A DNA stretch of 17,095 nt from CAZAYB01 sp964489215 (GTDB taxonomy: Bacteria > Planctomycetota > Phycisphaerae > Sedimentisphaerales > Anaerohalosphaeraceae), in contig CAZAYB010000036.1 in NCBI GenBank assembly GCA_964489215.1, positions 1 to 17,095 of the forward strand, written 5' to 3'. Positions 6,527 through 13,944 of the stretch are shown in pieces (the stretch's first letter is position 1; every line of letters begins with the position of its first letter). The notes beneath the pieces are model-generated. The model saw only the letters and a list, made by a program, of their open reading frames with translations. It searched no databases and had not been told where the DNA came from. A program made the position numbers and the translations under genes.

Positions 6527-8194
6527 TCACTTGGGTTTCTGTTTGTTTTTGTTAGCAGGCTTTTTCTTAGGTGTCAGTTCCCGGATTATCTCGTTAATCG
6601 AGGTAACACCTGCCGCGGCCTTACGTATCGCCTGCTCCTGCATATAGAGCATACCAGCCCTGCGGAAATGGTTGGCAATATCCTGTATATTCTTCGATTT
6701 CTTGACTGCTTCCCTCAGCTTTTCATCAAGAAATATCGTCTCAAAAACTCCCGTCCTGCCGTAATAACCTGTGCCCTGGCAATGCTCGCAAACGATAGGC
6801 TTGCCGTGCTTGTCATATTCTACTTCGCCGGGCCTGTACAAAACCTTGATTTTGTCCGCTGGAAGATTAAACTTGCGTAAAAGCTCTGCGTTAGGCTTGT
6901 AACCCTGCTTGCACTCATCACAAAGCTTACGGACAAGACGCTGATTGATTACACCCCCAAGAGAATCAAAAGCAAGATCCTGTTCTTCCACAAGCTTGAT
7001 CCATTTACTGACCGCCTGAAGAACCGAACTCGCTTCCATCGTAGCATGAATCGTCTTGTTGTCCTTCGCTGCCTTTGCCGCAAGATAAGCTGTCTGTTTG
7101 TCATTGACATCCGTTATGCCCACAATGTCAGGACCTCGCCTTAACATAGTCTGAAACTTGCGGGAATAAGGAACCGACCCGGAATCAGTCATAGTATAGC
7201 TGTTCTGTGTTATGTTCTCAAGCTCACCGTCTATATGGTTTTCAAGAGTGTTTATACTGTTAAGAAATGGATCGTGATTCCGCAGCAAGGCGTAAAACGT
7301 TGTCGTAGTACCCGACTTCTTCGGGCCGGTCGTCAAAAAAACCTCCCCTTTAACACCCCTTAAACCCTTGGCCTTTTCAAGCTGATCATTGCTTAATCCA
7401 AGCTCTTCAAGCTTTATCGCTCCATAAGACTGGCTCTTGCGGATCTTTATCTGCTCACCTGCCGTCGAACCAGCCGTCATTACTTCCCAGCTTACCTTAT
7501 TATCCTCACGTTCGCTCGTAAAACTGCCCCTTTGAGGCTTACGCTTCTCATTTACATCAAGATCACAAAGCTGCTTAATAAAAACTGTGAAATAATCGAT
7601 TTCTTCCTTTTCTCTTTCGCCCTGTTTTTCTGTAAGACCGTCGATAACATAAGTTACCTGGTATTCCTGCTGAAGCGGCATAAGGTTAATTTGCTCTGCA
7701 CGCCTCCATATCGCATCATCGATAAGCTCGCAAACCATTATAAAACCGTAAGCTTCTGGAGATTTCGGTTTGGGAAAAGGAACCTCATTGCCGTTAGCAG
7801 TTACAAGAGTAAAACCCAAAGAGGCCTTCTCGATCTTCTTGTCCTCATTTACAAACAAACTCTTGATATGAGCTGCCGTGAGCATCTTTTCAAAATCAGC
7901 AACACGGGAATTACGATGAACTATATACGCCATAAGCATCGCACCGATTCCTATTACATATATAATCACGCTGATAAGGAACAAAGGCAAAAGAAGCATC
8001 ACAAACAGCGCCCCGGCCCCAGTTGCGGTCATTAGAGATGTCCAGAGCAAACTGTCAGTCTTCACCGCCTGAGAATCAGAATGAACCCAGTTAATAAGAG
8101 GAAGCCACAAAAGAAAAAACACCAGAAAAACCACCAGTTTAATGATGGATATATAGGCACCGTACTCAGCACTCACAGATAAAATGTCGAACAT
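6527..8194 (-). CDS. Membrane-anchored GspE/PilB-like protein with degenerate ATPase motifs
   Basis: I start at the ATG at 8194 (555 residues) because GGAG at 8201-8204 lies six bases upstream; a TTG at 8206 overlaps that site. Hydrophobic segments at about 15-36 and 57-92 anchor the N-terminus, where secretion ATPases normally have a soluble domain. A GspE-like N2 region follows (about 155-255), then the ATPase core with the usual two CxxC pairs (C425, C428, C469, C472) and the helical C-terminus. The catalytic motifs are broken. Walker A reads GPKKSGTT where GPTGSGKT is expected, so the essential Lys is Thr. The Asp box reads NTLENHID. Walker B reads GITDVND in place of VGEIRD. The His box reads ATMEASS in place of STLHTND. 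It is therefore probably a pseudo-ATPase. It lies between canonical pilT (23-base gap) and the CvpA-like gene (19-base gap). Confidence 0.85.
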   Translation of the reverse strand: MFDILSVSAEYGAYISIIKLVVFLVFFLLWLPLINWVHSDSQAVKTDSLLWTSLMTATGAGALFVMLLLPLFLISVIIYVIGIGAMLMAYIVHRNSRVADFEKMLTAAHIKSLFVNEDKKIEKASLGFTLVTANGNEVPFPKPKSPEAYGFIMVCELIDDAIWRRAEQINLMPLQQEYQVTYVIDGLTEKQGEREKEEIDYFTVFIKQLCDLDVNEKRKPQRGSFTSEREDNKVSWEVMTAGSTAGEQIKIRKSQSYGAIKLEELGLSNDQLEKAKGLRGVKGEVFLTTGPKKSGTTTTFYALLRNHDPFLNSINTLENHIDGELENITQNSYTMTDSGSVPYSRKFQTMLRRGPDIVGITDVNDKQTAYLAAKAAKDNKTIHATMEASSVLQAVSKWIKLVEEQDLAFDSLGGVINQRLVRKLCDECKQGYKPNAELLRKFNLPADKIKVLYRPGEVEYDKHGKPIVCEHCQGTGYYGRTGVFETIFLDEKLREAVKKSKNIQDIANHFRRAGMLYMQEQAIRKAAAGVTSINEIIRELTPKKKPANKNKQKPK

Positions 8195-8217
8195 AGAAAA
8201 CTCCAATCAGATCTCAC

Positions 8218-9351
8218 TTAAAGAATTGCCCCGGATGTCGCTCGAATACCCTTAAGGGCCATCTTAAGCTCCTCAACATTAGGAGCATACTGAAGCGCAA
8301 CCTTAAGGTCTATCCATTCCCCTTCAACAAGCTTACGCAATGCCTCCGTAAAGTCCTGCATACCCTCACCCTGACAGGCTCGGATAACTCCTGGTATATC
8401 CGATTCTCGCTCTTCAGATATCAGCTTCTTAACTATCGGGTTGGCAAGAAGTATTTCGATCGCCGGTATTCGCTTCGCCTCTTTCTTGATACCGGGAAGC
8501 AGCTGCTGACTTATTATCGCACGAACTGTTAAAGCGAATGTCTGCCTTGCAAGCTCACGTTCCTCCATAGGAAAAAGGTCCAGGATTCGCTGGATCGTCT
8601 GAGCGGCATTATTCGAGTGCAATGTCCCGAAAACAAGGTGACCCGTCTCAGCGGCCCGCATCGCTGCCGTCAGTGTCTCGTTATCTCGCATCTCACCTAC
8701 AAGCACTACATCCGGGTCCTGACGCATTAAAGAACGAAGACCGTCATCAAAATTAGGAACATCGATTCCGATTTCCCTCTGAGAAACTATCGCCTTCTTA
8801 TCTACATGAAGAAACTCGATTGGATCCTCGATAGTAACGATATGGCAAGGCCTCGTACGGTTAATATGGTCTATCATAGATGCGATAGTCGTACTTTTAC
8901 CGCTTCCCGTCGGACCGGTAACAAGAATCAGACCGTCATGGGTATTATCAGAGACGGTTTCAATCGTTTTTGGCACATGCAGCGACTCAAAAGGAGGAAT
9001 ATCACTCGTGATATGCCTTGCCGCAAGACTAACCATACCCCGTTGACGGAAAATATTAACACGAAAACGGTCCATCTTGCCAACCTGATGGGCAAAGTCA
9101 AGCGCTCCGTTGCTCAGAAAAAACTCTTTCTGAGCTTCGGTCAGCATAGGAAAAACAAGCTCTTTTGCCCGTTCCTCTGTAAGAGGATCACCGGTTGTGC
9201 TCTTTAACTTACTGTGAATCCTTAATTTAGGCGGCTGACCAACCTTCAGGTGCAAATCACTGGCATCTGCCTTTATCGCAGCCTTAAAATACTTGTTAAT
9301 CTCAATATCCTTGTCGCTATGGACATGTGAATCTATTGGCTGTCCTTCCAT
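8218..9351 (-). CDS. pilT: PilT-family twitching/retraction ATPase
   Basis: A 377-residue hexameric secretion ATPase of the PilT type. Visible elements are SDLHLKVGQPP (31-41) of the N-terminal PAS-like domain, Walker A GPTGSGKS (146-153), Asp box TIEDPIE (173-179), Walker B VLVGEMRD (216-223, catalytic E220) and His box TLHSNNA (243-249). All are intact, in contrast to its neighbour. PilT proteins hydrolyse ATP to depolymerise type IV pili. The C-terminal AIRAG-type element typical of pilus-retracting PilT appears as GVIRACQGEGMQDF (366-379 numbering approximate; about 325-340 in this protein), slightly altered. GGGAG at 9359-9363 supports the ATG. It is the first gene of a three-gene operon with the GspE-like and CvpA-like genes. 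No pilin or PilC gene is nearby, so a pilus role is not proven. Confidence 0.93.
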   Translation of the reverse strand: MEGQPIDSHVHSDKDIEINKYFKAAIKADASDLHLKVGQPPKLRIHSKLKSTTGDPLTEERAKELVFPMLTEAQKEFFLSNGALDFAHQVGKMDRFRVNIFRQRGMVSLAARHITSDIPPFESLHVPKTIETVSDNTHDGLILVTGPTGSGKSTTIASMIDHINRTRPCHIVTIEDPIEFLHVDKKAIVSQREIGIDVPNFDDGLRSLMRQDPDVVLVGEMRDNETLTAAMRAAETGHLVFGTLHSNNAAQTIQRILDLFPMEERELARQTFALTVRAIISQQLLPGIKKEAKRIPAIEILLANPIVKKLISEERESDIPGVIRACQGEGMQDFTEALRKLVEGEWIDLKVALQYAPNVEELKMALKGIRATSGAIL

Positions 9352-9434
9352 AGCAATTCTCCCAAAAAAATGTTATAAATATATAAATTATGCTGTTTTG
9401 CGAGATAAAATAATCATGTCAAACCGGCTATGTC

Positions 9435-9451
9435 AGTGCAAAAAACGCACT
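9435..9451 (-). other. Hairpin in the pilT leader
   Basis: AGTGC (9435-9439) and GCACT (9447-9451) form a 5-bp perfect stem with a 7-base loop in the roughly 130-base leader predicted between the pilT promoter and its ATG. Function is unknown and chance is possible. Confidence 0.3.
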
Positions 9452-9490
9452 AATAACACTAAAGCTTCGCTCAGAATAACCAAAAATACC

Positions 9491-9519
9491 ATTTTAATTA
9501 AAAAAAACACCAATGTCAA
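9491..9519 (-). promoter_or_regulatory. Promoter of the pilT operon
   Basis: On the reverse strand a perfect TTGACA (9519-9514) is followed after exactly 17 bases by TAAAAT (9496-9491). This is the best sigma-70-type promoter in the window. Transcription would start near 9484, giving a leader of about 130 bases. The -35 box lies inside a 16-base palindrome at 9511-9526. Confidence 0.65.
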
Positions 9520-9526
9520 GACATTG
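9500..9526 (-). terminator. Possible mgtE terminator overlapping the pilT -35 box
   Basis: CAATGTC and GACATTG (9511-9517 and 9520-9526) form a perfect inverted repeat. As RNA it can give a 6-bp stem with a 4-base loop. Reading leftward it is followed, three bases later, by eight T residues (9507-9500). It starts 32 bases past the mgtE stop. The stem is AT-rich, so termination may be weak. The same palindrome could instead be an operator on the pilT promoter. Confidence 0.45.
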
Positions 9527-9558
9527 CAATACTCTTCCGGCATAAATCCACTCTGTTT

Positions 9559-10983
9559 TTAACCTACCAAAGCCAGAGTCAGCGAAAGATATATCGCCAC
9601 GCTTATCGAGTCGTTAGCCGTTGTCACAAGTGGCCCTGAAGCTATCGCAGGGTCGATATTGATTTTGCGAAACAAAAAAGGCAGAAACAGACCCAGAGTC
9701 GTTGCCACGATAATAGCTGAAAACATCGCCAGTCCAAAAGCTGACGCTATCCGCAAATGACTCACCATACCGATATTACCTGCACCTGAACCGCCGAAGG
9801 CTCCCGCCAGAATATTGCTTGTAATCAGAAATCCGCAAATAAGACCGCCTATTATCGCACAAAAAAGTGCCACCAAAGCCGCAACCCTTACCTCTCTGCT
9901 GAAAACCTGAAAAAGCCTAAGAGCCGCCAAATCACCCGTCGCAAGCCCGGTAACAACGATTGCCGATGTTTGAAGACCGGCGTTTCCGCTTATCGCCGCT
10001 ACCATAGGAACAAAAGCGGCAACCGTACCGTAAAACACCGCCAAATCCTCTATTCTGTGAAACTTCTTCTCGAAAACTATCATAACGATCGCAGTAACCG
10101 CGGTGCCTATAAGACAAGGCAAAAGCCACGTCATACGAACCCTCGCTGCGTGAAATATCGATATATTCTCAAGCTCTGTAGCATCAGTACCTGCCATTGT
10201 ATAAACATCCTCAGCCGCCTCTTCCTCGGCAACCTCGATAACCCTGTCCGCTGTTATCCTCCCTACAAGCTGATTATTTTCATCCAGTACAGGCATTACT
10301 ATAAGATCGTTTTTCTTGAATATATTACGGACCTCCTCCTGGTCGGCGTCAACTCGTACAAATATCGTATCAGTATCGACAAGCTGCTTTATCTGCATAT
10401 CCGCCGAAGAAGTAATAAGAGCCCTCAATCGCACATCACCAAGAAACTGACCAAGCCTGTTAATCACGAAAACGCTGTAAAAATCCTCATCTATCTCCTC
10501 TCCCCGAATCTTGTCGATTGCTTCTGAAACCGTTGCATCTTCATAAACACTAACAAGGATAGGGTCCATAATACCACCCGCAGAATCCTTGTCATACTTC
10601 ATCAGTTTGCGGATCTGGTAAGCGTCATAAGGAGAGATATTGTTAAGAACCTTTTCGCTCTGCTCCTCCTCCATTTCGCTCAGAACATCTGCAGCATCGT
10701 CTGCCGAAAGCTCAGAGACCAGCTTGGCAAGCTGTTTACGGTCAAATATCTCAAAAAGCTCGTTCCTCGTTGCCTCATCGACCTTTTCAAGAACCTCCGC
10801 ACCGGTCGCATCGTCCATCAACTCAAATACAGCTTCTTTATTATTTGAGTCAAGGATCTCCACGATTTCGCTTATATCGCTGGTCCTCTGCTCTGCCAGA
10901 AGTTCCTGAAGACCCTTTTGGTTGTCATTTTCAAGCAGCTGCCGGAATTGTGCAACAAGTTGTTCTTTCTGTTCTTCGTGCAT
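9559..10983 (-). CDS. mgtE: Magnesium transporter MgtE
   Basis: This 474-residue inner-membrane Mg2+ channel has the complete family layout. The acidic helical N domain occupies about 1-135 with MgtE-type repeats such as LSADDAADVLSEM (92-104). Two CBS domains follow at about 141-195 and 203-255, then a plug helix and five membrane helices at about 285-305, 315-332, 365-388, 412-438 and 452-472. Pore residues are in FVPMVAAISGNAGLQTS (324-340) and GPLVTTANDSIS (450-461), with D458 at the position of the conserved ion-binding Asp of the last helix. The N and CBS domains are known to sense cytosolic Mg2+ and gate the pore. The ATG is preceded by GGAAAG. It appears monocistronic; the pilT operon downstream has its own promoter. 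No M-box riboswitch was recognised upstream. Confidence 0.95.
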   Translation of the reverse strand: MHEEQKEQLVAQFRQLLENDNQKGLQELLAEQRTSDISEIVEILDSNNKEAVFELMDDATGAEVLEKVDEATRNELFEIFDRKQLAKLVSELSADDAADVLSEMEEEQSEKVLNNISPYDAYQIRKLMKYDKDSAGGIMDPILVSVYEDATVSEAIDKIRGEEIDEDFYSVFVINRLGQFLGDVRLRALITSSADMQIKQLVDTDTIFVRVDADQEEVRNIFKKNDLIVMPVLDENNQLVGRITADRVIEVAEEEAAEDVYTMAGTDATELENISIFHAARVRMTWLLPCLIGTAVTAIVMIVFEKKFHRIEDLAVFYGTVAAFVPMVAAISGNAGLQTSAIVVTGLATGDLAALRLFQVFSREVRVAALVALFCAIIGGLICGFLITSNILAGAFGGSGAGNIGMVSHLRIASAFGLAMFSAIIVATTLGLFLPFLFRKINIDPAIASGPLVTTANDSISVAIYLSLTLALVG

Positions 10984-11019
10984 CCTTACTTTCCGAAAAT
11001 TGAAAATTCGCTGGATTCG

Positions 11020-11025
11020 ATTATA
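11020..11025 (-). promoter_or_regulatory. Candidate -10 box for mgtE
   Basis: TATAAT is present on the reverse strand about 37 bases before the mgtE ATG, but no acceptable -35 box lies 16-18 bases upstream. It is a plausible but weakly supported promoter; an activator might be needed. Confidence 0.3.
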
Positions 11026-11137
11026 TTAAAACGGATAAACCGCTTTTTAGCAAGATGTTAATAAATCTTTTTCAAATAATCAAAAACCTGCTGATACTTA
11101 CCTTTGTACGGTTTTAATATAACTTCCGGAAAAAAAC

Positions 11138-11166
11138 TTTACCTTTCAAAACTTACACGCTAAAAT
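11138..11166 (+). promoter_or_regulatory. Candidate promoter of the secreted-protein gene
   Basis: TTTACC (11138-11143) and TAAAAT (11161-11166) are separated by exactly 17 bases, giving a predicted start near 11173 and a leader of about 48 bases that includes the AAGGA ribosome-binding site at 11209-11213. Confidence 0.45.
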
Positions 11167-11220
11167 AATAATGATAGAAATTGGTCTCAAAAAAAGCAGT
11201 TTTTTTATAAGGATAATAAA

Positions 11221-11874
11221 ATGTTCCAAAAAAGCGTTATTGTAATATCCTTGTTCGTACTGGCATCTTCCTTTTGTCAGTGCGATGCCTATCCGGAACC
11301 TTCTTTGGTTCCCGCACCGAACATCTGGACCCTTGACGTGGAATACTCAAGGCCGTACCAGATAACCGCTGCCGTACCCGACAACAACGGAAATATGGTA
11401 AAACGCAGGTTCTGGTACATAATATTGACACTTACAAACCAGACCCCATCAGCGGTGGATTTCTACCCCTCAGCTTCACTGGTTACAGATACATTCGACG
11501 TAGTCGAAGCAGGCGACCCTGCAGGAGGACTGGTCTTCAGACGCATAAAACTAAGGCACCAGGGAAGATACCCTTTCCTCGAGCACATTGAAAGAGTAGG
11601 CCAGAGAATCCTTTCCGGAAAAGACAATACTGTCGATGTCGCTGTAATCTGGCCGGATTTCGATACAAAGGCCAAAAACGTAAGGCTCTACATCGAAGGC
11701 CTAAGCAACGAGACTGCAATGGTGCTCCACCCTTCAAAAAAAGATGAAAATGGAAACCCACTCGAAGTATATCTCCAGAAAACACTCGAACTGCAATACT
11801 CTATAGCAGGCGACCCGCGATTCAGAGACATGCAGATAATGTCCTTCAGAGATGATAAATGGGTAATGAGATGA
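11221..11874 (+). CDS. Secreted protein of unknown function
   Basis: A 217-residue protein that I cannot assign to a named family. Residues 1-23 form a likely Sec signal peptide: a short basic start (K4), a hydrophobic core at about 5-17 and a small-residue end with possible cleavage after A23. Its two Cys residues (C19, C21) fall within the signal and do not match a lipobox. The mature part looks beta-rich: alternating stretches such as FWYIILTLTNQ (64-74) and VRLYIEGLSNET (154-165) suggest an immunoglobulin-like or jelly-roll fold, but this is inference. It has no membrane helix or catalytic motif that I can see. AAGGA seven bases upstream supports the ATG. It is divergent from mgtE and convergent with the M48 protease gene, so its context gives little clue. 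Export to the periplasm is the only role supported. Confidence 0.75.
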   Translation: MFQKSVIVISLFVLASSFCQCDAYPEPSLVPAPNIWTLDVEYSRPYQITAAVPDNNGNMVKRRFWYIILTLTNQTPSAVDFYPSASLVTDTFDVVEAGDPAGGLVFRRIKLRHQGRYPFLEHIERVGQRILSGKDNTVDVAVIWPDFDTKAKNVRLYIEGLSNETAMVLHPSKKDENGNPLEVYLQKTLELQYSIAGDPRFRDMQIMSFRDDKWVMR

Positions 11875-11884
11875 TTACTGTACC

Positions 11885-11901
11885 GCTGAGAATTGCTCGG
11901 C
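11885..11901. other. Hairpin in the convergent gap
   Basis: GCTGAG (11885-11890) and CTCGGC (11896-11901) pair over six positions, with one G-U, around a 5-base loop. The hairpin lies between the stop codons of the secreted-protein gene and the M48 gene. Neither strand has a T-run after it, so it would need another factor to terminate transcription. Confidence 0.3.
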
Positions 11902-11906
11902 ATATA

Positions 11907-13139
11907 CTAAGACGCATTGACAGGGTTCTTATGTAGGCTGCCGCACTTTGGACATTTTAGCTGGTTTTGCCCGAAGTTAGGCGGTATCTTCATCTTCAAA
12001 CCGCATCCGCAAGTCAGAAAAGCAAAATTGTTCACCTTGCGCATAATATCACCTGCCTCGATATGTTCGCTTTTTCGGCCTCTGGAAGACCCAGCCTGCC
12101 CCTGCCTTGCCGCTACAGGCTCACTTTCCTTGTCAAGCTCCTTTACTGGAATGAAACCCTTGGACCCGGTAACTTTAGAATAAGCACCTTCATAATCCTT
12201 AAATGATGCCCCTGACCCCATATTACGCAGAATCTTTATACGTTTCTGGGCCGGCGGATGAGTACTGAAAAGCTCCATTGCCTTTTTACCGCTGAAAGGC
12301 ATATCAAAATACATCGGAGCGGTAACCTTATTTGCGTTTTTCTGGACCACATGCGCACTCGATATCTTCTCAAGAGCACTGGCAAGCCCCTCCGGATAAC
12401 GCGTTAGCCGGGCTCCGCCTGCATCCGCAAGGTATTCCCGTCGTCGAGAAAGCGCAAAATAAAGAATATGCGCAAACAAAGGCGCCAGTATCGCAGCTGC
12501 TATCGCAAGAACAAGCATTATTATCTGTGCTCCTCCGCCTCCCTGGCTGGAGCTTCTGCTCGAATAACGCCTGCTGCCCCCGCCAAGTATTGCACTGTAA
12601 AACATTGAACGAAGAAATATCTGGCTAAGCAAAACTATCGTACCAAGCATTATACCAGCAAGAGTTACATAAAGAATATCACGATGAATAATATGGCTCA
12701 TCTCATGGGCAATAACTCCCTGAAGCTCATCCCTGTTAAGTCTTGCCAGAAGACCTGCAGTTACCGCAACTGAAGCACTCTCCGGGTTCCTGCCCGTCGC
12801 AAATGCATTTGGAGCCTTTTCGTTGATGATATATATTTTTGGCATCTTGTTAAGGCCTGCCGATATCGTCATTTCTTCGACAACATTAAACAGCTGCGGA
12901 TGGACATCAGCGGTAACCGGCACTGCCTTACTGGAAGCCAGCAAAATCTGATCACCCGAAGAAAAACTTATCAGAGCAAGAACTATATAAACGGCAAATG
13001 CGATTACAATCCCGAAAATGCCGCCGTTCTGTCCGCCGAAAGCAATGCCGAAAACATACCCCAGGCCTATAAGCACAAAGGCCATTATAGCCATCAATAT
13101 GATGGAATTACGTTTATTTGCCCGTATCTGTGACCACAT
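11907..13139 (-). CDS. HtpX-like M48 membrane metalloprotease with C-terminal zinc ribbon
   Basis: A 410-residue inner-membrane zinc protease. N-terminal helices at about 13-33 and 40-62 follow the usual WSQIRANKR start. The active site HEMSH is at 145-149 (zinc ligands H145 and H149, catalytic E146). Two further helices lie at about 155-178 and 205-230. The third ligand is E235 in SRRREYLAD, and FSTHPPAQKRI (291-301) is the usual end block. HtpX proteins are normally close to 290 residues; here about 105 more follow, ending in a four-Cys zinc ribbon (C377, C379, C396, C399). The gene follows lemA by 16 bases with no clear ribosome-binding site, suggesting coupled translation. LemA-M48 pairs are common. 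The likely role is quality control of membrane proteins; the ribbon may bind substrate or a partner. Confidence 0.9.
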   Translation of the reverse strand: MWSQIRANKRNSIILMAIMAFVLIGLGYVFGIAFGGQNGGIFGIVIAFAVYIVLALISFSSGDQILLASSKAVPVTADVHPQLFNVVEEMTISAGLNKMPKIYIINEKAPNAFATGRNPESASVAVTAGLLARLNRDELQGVIAHEMSHIIHRDILYVTLAGIMLGTIVLLSQIFLRSMFYSAILGGGSRRYSSRSSSQGGGGAQIIMLVLAIAAAILAPLFAHILYFALSRRREYLADAGGARLTRYPEGLASALEKISSAHVVQKNANKVTAPMYFDMPFSGKKAMELFSTHPPAQKRIKILRNMGSGASFKDYEGAYSKVTGSKGFIPVKELDKESEPVAARQGQAGSSRGRKSEHIEAGDIMRKVNNFAFLTCGCGLKMKIPPNFGQNQLKCPKCGSLHKNPVNAS

Positions 13140-13155
13140 ATCTGTTTATAATTTA

Positions 13156-13713
13156 TCAGAAACTAACTTTGGGAGCTTGTCTTTCACTGGCGTTTTCAAC
13201 CTCAAAGAAGTCCCTCTGCTTGAAGTTGAACATACCAGCCACAATATTCGATGGGAACATCTGGGTCTTGTTATTGAAAAAGAGAACCTGGTCGTTATAG
13301 TTTTGTCTTGCAAAGGCTATCTTGTTCTCTGTACTGGTTAAAGTCTCCTGAAGCGAAAGAAAATTCTGATTAGCCTTAAGATCAGGATAGTTTTCAACAA
13401 CTACAAAAAATTTACTCAGAGCATCGGAAAGCTGTCCTTCCGCCTGGGCCGTATCTGAAACAGATCCTGCTCCCATTGCCTTGCTCCGTGCCTCGGTTAT
13501 GTTCTCTAAAGTCTGTCTTTCATGTTCCATATACCCCTTTGCCGTCTCTACAAGATTGGGTATAAGATCGTGACGCCTCTTAAGCTGAACATCTATCTGC
13601 GACCAGGAATTGTCAACCTGGTTGCGAAGACGAACCAGAGAGTTATAAATCCCGACCAGGACAAACACGCTAAGTACTGCCAATACCCCGATTACAATCA
13701 ATGCAGGTACCAT
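13156..13713 (-). CDS. lemA: LemA family protein
   Basis: A 185-residue protein with one N-terminal membrane helix (about 3-22) and a long helical-bundle domain outside the helix. The family signature is clear: RNQVDNSWSQIDVQLKRR (30-47) followed by DLIPNLVETAKGYMEHE (49-65), then NYPDLKANQNFLSLQ (108-122) and ARQNYNDQVLFFN (135-147). The length is typical. AGGAG at 13723-13727 supports the ATG. The biochemical role of LemA proteins is not well defined. Their frequent pairing with M48 proteases, seen here with a 16-base gap, suggests a shared envelope function. The region upstream is taken up by a tandem repeat (13754-13944), so the promoter of this pair lies within or next to repeated DNA. 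Confidence 0.95.
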   Translation of the reverse strand: MVPALIVIGVLAVLSVFVLVGIYNSLVRLRNQVDNSWSQIDVQLKRRHDLIPNLVETAKGYMEHERQTLENITEARSKAMGAGSVSDTAQAEGQLSDALSKFFVVVENYPDLKANQNFLSLQETLTSTENKIAFARQNYNDQVLFFNNKTQMFPSNIVAGMFNFKQRDFFEVENASERQAPKVSF

Positions 13714-13753
13714 TATTCTATCTCCTGAATTATTTTAAATTAACTGTTCTGTT

Positions 13754-13944
13754 ATTCTATTGTAAATTTAAAAACGTTTCTGTTTCAAAGTAAGTTATTC
13801 TGTTGTAAATTTAAAAAGTTTCTGTTTTAGGGTAAATTATTCTGTTGTAAATTTAAAAACGTTTCTGTTTCAAAGTAAGTTATTCTATTGTAAATTTAAA
13901 AAGTTTCTGTTTTAGGGTAAACTATTCTGTTGTAAATTTAAAAA
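13754..13944. repeat. Higher-order tandem repeat (43 + 42 bases, doubled) derived from the galM 3' end
   Basis: Five units start at 13754, 13797, 13839, 13882 and 13924, each opening with ATTCT(A/G)TTGTAAATTTAAAAA. They alternate between type A (43 bases, inner part CGTTTCTGTTTCAAAG) and type B (42 bases, inner part GTTTCTGTTTTAGGG), giving the order A-B-A-B plus a partial fifth unit. The real period is therefore 85 bases. The A copies differ at one position and the B copies at two. The fifth, partial unit is the last 21 bases of the galM coding strand, including its stop codon, before similarity ends. On the reverse strand each unit carries TTTACA, close to a -35 box. The array fills most of the gap between galM and lemA. 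Confidence 0.9.

Noticed and set aside
8195..8206. TTG start for the GspE-like gene
   Set aside because: The TTG is part of the GGAG ribosome-binding site serving the ATG at 8194.
9394..9422. Second pilT promoter from TTGACA at 9422-9417
   Set aside because: The hexamer at proper spacing is AAAACA, and the nearest good -10 is about 24 bases away.
9293..9562. Rightward 89-codon frame in the mgtE-pilT gap
   Set aside because: It overlaps the pilT start and promoter region, and its low-complexity Lys/Asn/Thr sequence looks like AT-rich non-coding DNA.
10984..11220. M-box (Mg2+) riboswitch upstream of mgtE
   Set aside because: The gap is AT-rich with no long paired structure that I can see, and the predicted mgtE leader is too short.
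13754..13944. CRISPR array
   Set aside because: The units are directly adjacent, with no unique spacers; alternation is between two repeat types, and no cas gene is present.
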